Part shown: positions 1 to 6,822 of the stretch, one piece after another
Layout: the number at the start of each line of letters is the position of its first letter
Position numbering within the stretch: position 1 is the stretch's first letter
Source of the DNA: Deltaproteobacteria bacterium
GTDB lineage: Bacteria; Myxococcota; JADLHZ01
DNA length: 64,000 nt
Reading direction: 5' to 3'
Assembly: GCA_020848545.1 (NCBI GenBank)
Contig: JADLHZ010000102.1
Coordinates: 1-64,000, forward strand
Position numbers and translations under genes: made by a program
Notes under the pieces: model-generated
The model's database searches: none
Seen by the model: only the letters and a program-made list of their open reading frames with translations
What the model was told of the DNA's origin: nothing

Positions 1-375
1 CATGGGTTTCTCGCAGCCAAAGCTCAGGGTTGCGCTGCCGTTGGAGGTTGCGTTTCCATTTGAAACCTTGATCGCGCGCGGGATCTTGAAGTCCACCGGC
101 GTTTTGATCTTCTTGATCTCTTCGTTGTGTCGCAAACTAGTCGCGAGCTGAATGCTGAAACAGCTGTCCTGAGGCATCGAACACTTTCCGCAGTTGATAA
201 CGCCGCAGCCGACGTCCCACACTCCGCAAGAGATACCAAACTTCGAGCAGCTTACGCCCGAGCACGCACCATCTATCGTCGGGCAAATACCGACGTGGGA
301 TTTCGAGCAGGAGACGAAAGAAACAGCAAGGATGGCCGCTACCGAATACTCACAACGACTGAAGAACCATTTCAT
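1..375 (-). CDS. Cysteine-rich lipoprotein, partial (runs off left edge)
   Basis: The reading frame stays open from an ATG at 375 to the window edge, so only the first 125 residues are visible. The N-terminus has a basic start, a hydrophobic stretch and a lipobox-like VSFVSC, which suggests an exported lipoprotein. The next ~50 residues are unusually cysteine-rich (about nine Cys, mostly as GxxC or CxxC-like steps), followed by a polar segment with few cysteines. An AAGGGG ribosome-binding site lies about 9 bases before the ATG. The start overlaps the stop of a tiny upstream membrane ORF (ATGA). The codon mix (TTT, AGT, ATA) is less GC-rich than the rest of the window, hinting at foreign or fast-evolving DNA. 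No family was recognised. Confidence 0.6.
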   Translation of the reverse strand, partial: MKWFFSRCEYSVAAILAVSFVSCSKSHVGICPTIDGACSGVSCSKFGISCGVWDVGCGVINCGKCSMPQDSCFSIQLATSLRHNEEIKKIKTPVDFKIPRAIKVSNGNATSNGSATLSFGCEKPM

Positions 376-494
376 CGATCATCACCCCTTGCCCGCCGGA
401 GCCGAAGTAAGACCCCCACGATTGCCGCGATGATCGCACCGACGACAGCAGCAATGGCGCCGAAAATCTCGTTGCTTGCCCCTTGAGTGATCAG
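372..494 (-). CDS. Possible 40-residue single-helix membrane protein with non-ATG start
   Basis: This frame encodes a short polar N-terminus, a strongly hydrophobic helix (about residues 11-30, rich in Ile, Ala, Val and Gly) and a basic tail (RLRRARGDDR). That is the layout of a small inner-membrane protein with its C-terminus inside. Its TGA overlaps the ATG of the cysteine-rich lipoprotein (ATGA), matching the coupling seen throughout the window. An in-frame TAG lies just upstream and there is no ATG, GTG or TTG before the helix; CTG at 494 is the best available start. There is no clear ribosome-binding site. It could instead be the decayed end of a longer gene. Confidence 0.3.
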   Translation of the reverse strand: MITQGASNEIFGAIAAVVGAIIAAIVGVLLRLRRARGDDR

Positions 495-584
495 TGAAGC
501 CGAAGCCGCTGAGTTCCGCTAGTCGAAAACTTCGCCGGCTGACGCGCTAAGACACGCCGAGATGGATTACACGGTTTACGCGAT

Positions 585-890
585 TCACTGCCGGCCACCA
601 CCCTCGTGCACCATGCCCCGCGCGCATCGTTCTTCGAGCCGCACGCGCGCGCGTTCGCATCGTCGCTGGCCGTCCGCGCACTTGGCCGCGAGCTCCGCGT
701 CGTCCTTCGCGCCCTCGGCCTTCGCGCACGTTTGTCGCGACAGATCGCAAAGGTCATCGCGCAGCCGCTCGGCGTCGGCGCAGTCGACGCTGCCGCTCAT
801 CGGCAACGCCCGATCGAACGCGCGCTCGATCGCTTCGATCGTCACCGCGCACGAGCAGAGGAACAACGCGGCGATGGCGACGGCTCTCAC
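585..890 (-). CDS. Small cysteine-rich putative lipoprotein in sigma-factor operon
   Basis: A 101-residue protein starting at GTG 890. The first ~15 residues form a signal peptide ending in LFLCSC, so it is probably a lipoprotein or periplasmic protein. The mature part is charged and helical, with four further cysteines (DC, LC, TC, KC, then two near residues 77 and 88). No family was recognised. The GTG overlaps the stop of the membrane protein upstream (GTGA), so it should be co-translated as the third gene of the ECF sigma, anti-sigma, lipoprotein operon. This suggests an envelope role linked to that signalling unit. Downstream (495-584) there is about 90 bases with no recognisable signal. 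Confidence 0.6.
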   Translation of the reverse strand: MRAVAIAALFLCSCAVTIEAIERAFDRALPMSGSVDCADAERLRDDLCDLSRQTCAKAEGAKDDAELAAKCADGQRRCERARVRLEERCARGMVHEGGGRQ

Positions 891-1684
891 TTGCCACCGA
901 GCAAGGCTTCGAGCATCGCATCGACGATGACGAGCGCCGCGTAGAGATCGTTCGCCTCGTCTTTGTCGTGTCCGAGCGCGTGGTGGGCCGCCGCGCGCGC
1001 GAGCAGCAAGTTCACCGTGAACACATCTTCGCCACGGCCGAGCGCGAGGCCACGGTTCGCCGCCGCCAGCGCCGCTTCGGCCGTGCCGGCGCGCATCTCG
1101 ATTCCGGACAGCCGCGCGAGCGCATCACGTTGCAACACGCGCGCGTCAGCCACCGCGAGGTCCGCGGGTGGACTCTCCGCGAAAGTCACGAGCGCCGCAC
1201 GCGCCGCGCCGAGCTCGCCCGCGCGCAGCGCCGCATCGACGCGCGCATACACCGGCTCGGCGGCGCGCAGACGCGGCGTTTCGAGGAGCGATCGCCGATA
1301 CGGCGCCATCGCCGTGTCGAGAGATTCGACCCGACCGTCTTTCGCTGCGCGCGATTGCGCCGCAAGCAACGCCGCAGATGGCTCCGGCAGCGCGCTCTTC
1401 GGCGTGCGCACGAACCAGACGACGAGCACCGCCGCCGCTACAGCCATCGCCGCCACGCCGCCGCGCACGAGCCACAGCGGCCGGCGAGCGCGCGGCATCA
1501 CGCGGCTCTTCAACGCGGCGAGGCGCTCCTTTGACGGCGGGTGCGCCAGGTGCGCGACGAGCGCGTCCATCTCGGCGAGATCTTCGGGCACGTTGTCGGG
1601 ATCGCCGCCGTCGCCAAACTCACCAAGGGCGCGCGCGCGTTCCATCTCTTCCGGCGTCGGCTCTGGAATCGGAGTCTTCGTCAT
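887..1684 (-). CDS. Single-pass membrane protein, putative anti-sigma factor
   Basis: A 265-residue protein coupled directly to the ECF sigma gene: its ATG at 1684 overlaps the sigma TGA. It has an acidic cytoplasmic-type N-terminus (~70 residues), one transmembrane helix at about 73-93 flanked by arginines, and an alanine-rich helical C-terminal region of ~170 residues that looks TPR-like. Gene order and topology (short N-terminal inside domain, one helix, large outside sensor) are what is expected of an anti-sigma factor. No zinc-binding ZAS motif (HxxxCxxC) is visible, so the assignment rests on context. The larger in-frame ORF extending upstream inside the sigma gene is not used. Confidence 0.65.
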   Translation of the reverse strand: MTKTPIPEPTPEEMERARALGEFGDGGDPDNVPEDLAEMDALVAHLAHPPSKERLAALKSRVMPRARRPLWLVRGGVAAMAVAAAVLVVWFVRTPKSALPEPSAALLAAQSRAAKDGRVESLDTAMAPYRRSLLETPRLRAAEPVYARVDAALRAGELGAARAALVTFAESPPADLAVADARVLQRDALARLSGIEMRAGTAEAALAAANRGLALGRGEDVFTVNLLLARAAAHHALGHDKDEANDLYAALVIVDAMLEALLGGK

Positions 1685-2253
1685 CCCTTGTCCGCCTCCC
1701 ACAGCTTGCGCAGCGCCGCGATCGCCCGCGAGTACGTGACGTCGAAGTGATTCAGCGTCATCCCCATCGCCTCGGCGCAGCTCTCGCGCGAGCGCTCTTC
1801 GTAGCGCCGCAGGCGGATCGCACGCTCCTGGTCCTCCGGCAAGCGCACGACGCAGCGGCTCAGGCGCGCCTGGTGCTTCGGCCAGTCGAGCGCCGCGTCG
1901 AGGTCCGGCGCTTCTTGCGACTCGACGAAGTGGCCCCACCCGGCGAAGGCGCGTTTGCTGCGCGCTGAATGACGCTTGAGCATGAGGACGCGGTTCGTGG
2001 CGATGCCGTGCAGCCAGAACCAAATGCTGCGCTCGCCTTTGAAGGTGCCGATGTCTTCGAACGCCTGACGAAACGTCTCGCAGTAGATGTCTTCGGCGTG
2101 CGCAGGGTTTCTCACGTCCTTGGCGATGATGGCGTAGAGGCGCTCCGAGAAGGCGTCGTAGATGGAGCCGAACGCCCGCTGATCGCCACGCGCGGCCGCG
2201 GTGCACCACCCGCGCTCTCGGGCGAGCCAGGCTGGATCGTCGAAGTCGATCAC
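1681..2253 (-). CDS. RNA polymerase ECF-family sigma factor
   Basis: A 190-residue sigma factor of typical ECF length. Region 2 lies at about residues 20-95, including the IWFWLHGIATNR segment typical of region 2.3-2.4. Region 4 lies at about 125-185 (LPEDQERAIRLRRYEE, then a helix-turn-helix). GTG at 2253 is chosen as the start because AGGGGA sits 7 bases upstream and the resulting length fits the family. The longer frame upstream runs through repeat-filled intergenic DNA. The gene leads an operon with a membrane protein and a small lipoprotein. The promoter region lies inside the 22-bp repeat array, so control through that array is likely. Confidence 0.9.
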   Translation of the reverse strand: MIDFDDPAWLARERGWCTAAARGDQRAFGSIYDAFSERLYAIIAKDVRNPAHAEDIYCETFRQAFEDIGTFKGERSIWFWLHGIATNRVLMLKRHSARSKRAFAGWGHFVESQEAPDLDAALDWPKHQARLSRCVVRLPEDQERAIRLRRYEERSRESCAEAMGMTLNHFDVTYSRAIAALRKLWEADKG

Positions 2254-2271
2254 GTCGGAGTCCCCTAGCGG

Positions 2272-2553
2272 CAGGGTGTCCGATGTCGGCCGAGATGCAA
2301 GGAGATGTATCTCACCGGCATCGCGGATGTATGCGGCCGACATCGCGGATGTGTCGCGCCCTGATCGCCGATGCATCCCGTCCTGATGCCGCGTCAGACT
2401 CGGCCTGAGCGGACGTCGGGCCGGTAGGCATGGTCGTTCACACCGACCCTGGCCGGCGATGCCACCGGCCCCGACCGCCGACCGCGGCGACATACATGCA
2501 CGATGGCACCGGCATACATGCGCGATGCCGCCGCCATACATCCGCGCTCGGGC
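2272..2553. repeat. Two inverted blocks of 22-bp phased imperfect-palindrome repeats
   Basis: The 413-base gap between the ECF sigma gene and the divergent gene at 2667 holds a degenerate repeat with an exact 22-base step. On the left, cores GATGTCG, GATGTAT, GATGTAT, GATGTGT and GATGCAT start at 2282, 2304, 2326, 2348 and 2370. On the right the unit is in the opposite orientation, with ATACATG, ATACATG and ATACATC starting at 2492, 2514 and 2536. Weaker in-register matches occur at 2422-2465. The best left and right units are about 18/19 identical after reverse-complementing. The best unit contains GGCAT-N9-ATGCC, a dyad suited to a dimeric regulator. The 22-base step keeps units on nearly the same helix face. 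Confidence 0.75.
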
Positions 2554-2609
2554 TGACCGAAAAAAATCAGAAATCGACATCGAGCTTCGTAAGTTTTCGC
2601 CGCGATCGG

Positions 2610-2642
2610 CACCTAGGTGTTGTGAGCCGAATGGTTCGGCTC
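2610..2642. promoter_or_regulatory. Two perfect palindromes just upstream of the 2667 gene
   Basis: CACCTAGGTG at 2610-2619 is a perfect 10-bp palindrome. GAGCCGAA-TGG-TTCGGCTC at 2624-2642 is a perfect 8-bp inverted repeat with a 3-base centre. The second ends 24 bases before the ATG at 2667, so it could be an operator or an mRNA leader hairpin near the AGGAAGG ribosome-binding site (2652-2658). Neither is followed by a T-run, so a terminator is unlikely. Confidence 0.5.
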
Positions 2643-2666
2643 CGAACAGAAAGGAAGGTTAGGGTC

Positions 2667-3239
2667 ATGAAGAAGAAGGAAAGTCAGTGGGAAGTGGAGT
2701 CGGCGATGGATGTTTTGGCAGAGCTGCGGGAGGCGTTGCTGGTCAACGGCGCACCCCTCAGCCCCGAGGAGCGCAAGCGGTTCGCCGCCGCGCGCTTCGG
2801 GTTCGAGCGCTACGCGGAGTTGCTCGAGCAGGCGATCGAGGAGGCGGATCTGAAAATCCCGGGCCGCGACCTCGACGCGATGCGCGCGCAGCTCGACGTC
2901 TCGCAGAAGCTGCTCGTGCTGCGGACGAAGATGGCGTTGGCGCTCGAAAGCGTCGACGATCAGATGCTGAGTCAGCGCGGCGAAGCCTACAAGACGTTCC
3001 TCGCGTACTACCGCGCGCTGCACGCCTTGGCGCCGGAGATGCCGGAGGTGGCCGCGACGATCGAGCCGATCGTCACGTTCTTCACGCCGCCGAAGCGCGC
3101 GAAGGCCGGCGAAGAACAGGCAGCGCCAGAGCCGGCGAAGACGGTCGCGAACGATGACGACGAGAAGGACGTCGACGACAATGGTATCGACGATAGCGAT
3201 GTCGACGACAAAGACGTTCCGGCGAAGGTGCCTGCATAG
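2667..3239 (+). CDS. Uncharacterised helical protein with acidic Asp-rich tail
   Basis: A 190-residue cytoplasmic protein with no signal peptide or transmembrane segment. Residues ~1-135 are charged and predicted helical. The end is a low-complexity acidic stretch rich in Asp and Val (repeated DVDD-like steps, about residues 160-185). ATG at 2667 is chosen over the longer frame because a strong AGGAAGG lies about 8 bases upstream and the longer frame would run through the intergenic repeats. It is divergent from the ECF sigma gene across the repeat array and may share its regulation. A strong hairpin follows the stop. No family was recognised. Confidence 0.75.
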   Translation: MKKKESQWEVESAMDVLAELREALLVNGAPLSPEERKRFAAARFGFERYAELLEQAIEEADLKIPGRDLDAMRAQLDVSQKLLVLRTKMALALESVDDQMLSQRGEAYKTFLAYYRALHALAPEMPEVAATIEPIVTFFTPPKRAKAGEEQAAPEPAKTVANDDDEKDVDDNGIDDSDVDDKDVPAKVPA

Positions 3240-3253
3240 TCCGCGATGCGAAG

Positions 3254-3297
3254 CGATCGGCCGGGAGCCCAACTACAACGCTGCTCCCGGCCGATCG
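3254..3297. terminator. Bidirectional hairpin terminator between convergent genes
   Basis: CGATCGGCCGGGAGC at 3254-3268 and its exact reverse complement at 3283-3297 form a perfect 15-bp stem with a 14-base loop. It sits between the convergent 2667-3239 gene and the Liv operon end at 3306. There is no strong T-run on either side, so it may act as a Rho-independent-like or RNA-stabilising structure. Confidence 0.7.
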
Positions 3298-3305
3298 TCT
3301 TCGAG

Positions 3306-4832
3306 CTACTCGCCCCCAAAATACGCCGCGCGCACCGCCGGATCGTTCGCCAGCTTCTCCGCCGATCCACTCAGCGTAATCTTCCCCGTCTCCAGTACGT
3401 ACCCGCGCGACGCCGTCTGCAAGGCCTGATTCGCGTTCTGCTCGACGAGCAACACGGCGATGCCACGCGCGTTGATGTCGGCGATGATCTGAAAGATCTG
3501 CTCGACGAGCTGCGGCGCGAGGCCGAGCGACGGCTCGTCGAGGAGCAAGAGCTTCGGATGCGCCATCATCGCGCGCGCGATCGCCAGCATCTGCTGCTCG
3601 CCGCCGCTGAGCGTCCCGGCGCGTTGCCACAGCCGCTCCTTCAAGCGCGGAAAGAGCGTCAACGACTCTTCGAGGTCGCGCGCGATCGCCGCCTTGTCGC
3701 TGCGCAAGTAAGCGCCGAGCTCCAGGTTCTCGCGCACGGTGAGCTCGGAGAAGACGCGACGGCCCTCCGGTGAGTGCGCGATGCCGAGGCGCACGAGCTG
3801 CTCGGCGCTCAGCGCGTTGACCTGCTGGCCGAAGAACTCGATCGTGCCCTTCTTCTGCACCATGCCGCTGACGGCGCGCAGCGTGGTCGACTTGCCGGCG
3901 CCGTTCGAGCCGATGAGCGTCACGAGCTCGCCGGCGTGGACGTCGAGGTCGATGCCCTTCAACGCGTGGATCGGCCCGAAGCTCACCGCGAGCTCGCGCA
4001 CGCGCAACACCGGGACCTTGCTCTCCGCCGCCGGCGCCGGCGCCGTGCGCTTCTCGCCGCCGGTCGCCTTGCTCGGCCCAAGGTACGCTTCGAGCACCGC
4101 CGGGTTCTCGCGCACCTCGGCTGGCTTGCCCTGCGCGATGATGACGCCGTGATCGAGCACGATGATGCGCTCGGACAAGCCCATCACCAGGCGCATATCG
4201 TGCTCGATGAGCAGGAGCGTGAGCTTGAACTTGTCGCGCAGCGTCTTCAGATCGTGCATGAGCACGTCGGTCTCGCGATCGTTCATGCCCGCCGCGGGCT
4301 CGTCGAGGAGCAGCGTGCGGGCGCCGGTCGCCAACGCGCGTGCGATCTCGAGGCGGCGCTGCTCGCCGTAGGGCAGCGATCCGGCGAGCTCGTCGCGCCT
4401 GTGCTTCAAGCCGAGCTCCTGGATCAACGACTCGGCGATCCCGAGCACCTCGGCCTCGGCGCGGCGCTCCTTCGGCAGCTTCAAGCCCGCCGCCCACAAG
4501 CCGTGCTTCACCCGCTCATGCGCGCCGATGCGTACGTTGTCGAGCACGCTGAGCTGCTTGAACAGGCGGATATTCTGAAACGTGCGCGTCATGCCGCGGG
4601 CGACGATGTCGTGCGGCGCCACGCCGACGATCGACGCGCCGTTCAAGGTGATCGATCCCGACGTCGGCCGATACACGCCGGTCAGCACGTTGAAGAAGGT
4701 GGTCTTGCCGGCGCCGTTCGGGCCGATGAGCGACACGAGCTCGCCCTCATTCAGCGAAAACGTCACATCGCTCAGCGCCTTCAAGCCGCCAAAGCGCATG
4801 TCGACGTTCTTCGCTTCGAGGACGACGCTCAT
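3306..4832 (-). CDS. livGF: Fused LivG-LivF branched-chain amino acid ABC ATPase
   Basis: A single 508-residue chain holds both ATPases that normally form separate subunits of the branched-chain amino acid importer. The LivG half (1-~252) has Walker A GPNGAGKT (37-44), the LivG-type signature SLPYGEQ (152-158) and Walker B LLLDEP (174-179). After an Ala/Pro/Lys linker (~253-273) comes the LivF half, with Walker A GSNGAGKS (308-315), LSGGEQ (408-413) and Walker B LLLLDEP (428-434). Both sites look catalytically intact. ATG at 4832 is chosen because it overlaps the livM stop (ATGA) and matches the family start. It is the last gene of livH-livM-livGF and ends before the 3254-3297 hairpin. Confidence 0.93.
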   Translation of the reverse strand: MSVVLEAKNVDMRFGGLKALSDVTFSLNEGELVSLIGPNGAGKTTFFNVLTGVYRPTSGSITLNGASIVGVAPHDIVARGMTRTFQNIRLFKQLSVLDNVRIGAHERVKHGLWAAGLKLPKERRAEAEVLGIAESLIQELGLKHRRDELAGSLPYGEQRRLEIARALATGARTLLLDEPAAGMNDRETDVLMHDLKTLRDKFKLTLLLIEHDMRLVMGLSERIIVLDHGVIIAQGKPAEVRENPAVLEAYLGPSKATGGEKRTAPAPAAESKVPVLRVRELAVSFGPIHALKGIDLDVHAGELVTLIGSNGAGKSTTLRAVSGMVQKKGTIEFFGQQVNALSAEQLVRLGIAHSPEGRRVFSELTVRENLELGAYLRSDKAAIARDLEESLTLFPRLKERLWQRAGTLSGGEQQMLAIARAMMAHPKLLLLDEPSLGLAPQLVEQIFQIIADINARGIAVLLVEQNANQALQTASRGYVLETGKITLSGSAEKLANDPAVRAAYFGGE

Positions 4833-5806
4833 GGCCGATACTTCCACAGCGGCACGCGCCACTTCGCGAACAGGCCCTGCGGCTTCACGAGCATCATGAC
4901 GACGAGCAGCAAGGAGTAGATGACCATGCGCAAGTCGATGCCGGTGATCTCCTGCAAGTCGCGCAGTTTCTCGGGCAAGTACGCGAGGAGCAGCGCCGAG
5001 ACGAAGACCCCGAAGGAGTTGCCGAGCCCGCCGACGACGACCATCACCACGATCTCGATCGACTTCTGAAACTGAAACGACGCCGGGTTCAGGTACGTCT
5101 CGTGGTGCGCGAACATCGCCCCGGCGACGCCGGCGAAGAAGCTCGAGAGCACGAAGGCGCGGACCTTGTACTTCGTCACGTCGATGCCGACGGCGCTCGC
5201 CGCGACTTCATCTTCACGCACCGCCAGGAACGCGCGCCCATGCGCCGAGTCCATCAGCGCTTGAATCACCCACGCACAGAGCGCGAGCGCCGCGAGCACC
5301 CAGAACACGTCAGCGCGGTGCGGGATGCCGGCGTAGCCGCGGGCGCCGCCGACTGCGTTGATGTTGAGCAGCACGACGCGCACGATCTCGCCAAAGCCGA
5401 GCGTGGCGATCGCCAAGTAGTCGCCGCGCAAGCGCAACGTCGGCATGCCGACGATGAGCCCGCCGAGCGCCGCCGTCAGCGCGCCGGCGAAGGTGGCCAA
5501 GGCGAAGACGAAGGTGTCGGTGAACGCTTCGTTGATCACGACCGCGCTCGTCCAAGTGGGAAACGACACGGTGATGAACGCCGAGACGTAGGCGCCGATC
5601 GCCATGAAGCCGGCGTGGCCGAGCGAGAACTGCCCGGTGTGGCCGAGCACCAGGTTCAGCGACAACGCGAGCGTCGCTGCGATGCACATGTTGATGAACA
5701 CGCGCAGCGGATACGGCCCGAGCACGTTCGGCAACAGCTCGGCGAAGCCGTAGAGCAAGAGGCCGCCGAGGACGAGCGCGCCGTAGCGCTTCACGACCGG
5801 GCTCAT
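4829..5806 (-). CDS. livM: Branched-chain amino acid ABC transporter permease LivM
   Basis: A 325-residue polytopic inner-membrane protein of the LivM family, with about eight to nine hydrophobic segments. The family motif lies in the N-terminal third (SLNLVLGHTGQFSLGHAGFM), and the conserved loop AFLAVREDEVAASAVGID couples to the ATPase. It forms the translocation pore with LivH. Start ATG 5806 overlaps the livH stop, and its own stop overlaps the livGF start, so livH-livM-livGF is one coupled operon. No substrate-binding gene is in this cluster; a LivK-type lipoprotein lies at 55995-57185. Confidence 0.95.
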   Translation of the reverse strand: MSPVVKRYGALVLGGLLLYGFAELLPNVLGPYPLRVFINMCIAATLALSLNLVLGHTGQFSLGHAGFMAIGAYVSAFITVSFPTWTSAVVINEAFTDTFVFALATFAGALTAALGGLIVGMPTLRLRGDYLAIATLGFGEIVRVVLLNINAVGGARGYAGIPHRADVFWVLAALALCAWVIQALMDSAHGRAFLAVREDEVAASAVGIDVTKYKVRAFVLSSFFAGVAGAMFAHHETYLNPASFQFQKSIEIVVMVVVGGLGNSFGVFVSALLLAYLPEKLRDLQEITGIDLRMVIYSLLLVVMMLVKPQGLFAKWRVPLWKYRP

Positions 5807-6705
5807 ACCTTCTCGACCTCGTACTTGCCGAAGAGGCCGGCCGGTCGCACGAGCAGCACGATGATCAAGACGACAAAAGCGATGGCGTCGCGATAGGTGG
5901 ACGAGCCGTAGCCGGTCATCATCTCTTCACAGAGGCCCAAGAAGAGCCCGCCGATCGCAGCGCCGCGGATGTGGCCGATGCCGCCGAGCACCGCCGCGAC
6001 GAACGCCTTCATGCCGTTCAAGTTGCCCATCAACGGATCGATCTTCGGATAGCTGACGCCGACGAGCACGCCGGCCGCCGCCGCCAGCGCCGCGCTGACC
6101 GCGAAGGTGATCGCGATCGTCCGGTTCACCGGGATGCCCATGAGCGCCGCGGCCTCGAAGTCTTGCGAGAGCGCCCGCAGCGCGAGGCCGTACTTCGTGC
6201 GCCGCACCATGAAGTCGAGGCCGACCATCAGCGCCACCGCCGCGACGAGCACGATGAGCTGCACGCTCGACAACACGAGCTCGAGCGGCAGCGCGATGTC
6301 CACGCTCGGCAGCATCTGCGGATAGAACTTCGGATCGGCGCCGAAAACGATCTGCCCGGTGTACTGAAGGAGCATCGACACGCCGATCGCCGTGATCAAC
6401 GCGTTGATGCGCGGGGCCTTCCGCAGCGGCCGATACGCCAGGCGTTCGATCGTCGTGCCGAGCGCCGCCGCGCCGAGCATCGCCACGGTCGTCGTCAACA
6501 CCGCGCCGCCGACCGACGGATGCTCGTTCAGGCCGAGCGCGTTGCCCATGTAGTAGCCGAAGTAGGCGCCGACCATGAAGACGTCGCCATGCGCGAAGTT
6601 GATGAGCTTCAACACGCCGAACACCATCGTGTAGCCGAGCGCGATGAGCGCGTAGACCGCGCCGAGGGCGACGCCGTTCAACAGGTGCTGGATGAGCTCG
6701 CTCAA
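5803..6705 (-). CDS. livH: Branched-chain amino acid ABC transporter permease LivH
   Basis: A 300-residue inner-membrane permease of the LivH family. The N-terminal family motif is clear (GYTMVFGVLKLINFAHGD), as is the cytoplasmic coupling loop LRALSQDFEAAALMGIPV. TTG at 6705 is chosen because it places the start where LivH proteins normally begin (SELIQHLLNGV). An ATG 14 codons further up adds an atypical basic stretch. No strong ribosome-binding site is visible. It is the first gene of livH-livM-livGF. The 117 bases to the divergent DHPS gene hold two CCCTTTTCGGC-like direct copies but no convincing promoter. Confidence 0.92.
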   Translation of the reverse strand: MSELIQHLLNGVALGAVYALIALGYTMVFGVLKLINFAHGDVFMVGAYFGYYMGNALGLNEHPSVGGAVLTTTVAMLGAAALGTTIERLAYRPLRKAPRINALITAIGVSMLLQYTGQIVFGADPKFYPQMLPSVDIALPLELVLSSVQLIVLVAAVALMVGLDFMVRRTKYGLALRALSQDFEAAALMGIPVNRTIAITFAVSAALAAAAGVLVGVSYPKIDPLMGNLNGMKAFVAAVLGGIGHIRGAAIGGLFLGLCEEMMTGYGSSTYRDAIAFVVLIIVLLVRPAGLFGKYEVEKV

Positions 6706-6822
6706 GCCGCGCCGTCTTCGGTCAATCCCGGCGGCGAGGTCAAGCAAGGGCGGCGTCCGCCATCACGCTCCCCGGTCCCTTTTCGGCCCTTTTCGGCGGG
6801 CTTTCGTGGTAGCGACGCGGCG

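Noticed and set aside
2272-2553. CRISPR array
   Set aside because: Repeats are contiguous and degenerate with no unique spacers, occur in both orientations, and lack nearby cas genes.
4010-4095. LivGF as a frameshift or assembly artefact
   Set aside because: The linker is in frame, has normal codon use and both halves are complete, so a real fusion is the simpler reading.
5971-6822. Long open extension upstream of the DHPS gene on the plus strand
   Set aside because: It is antisense to livH, low-complexity and Arg/His-rich; the DHPS motif begins right after GTG 6823.
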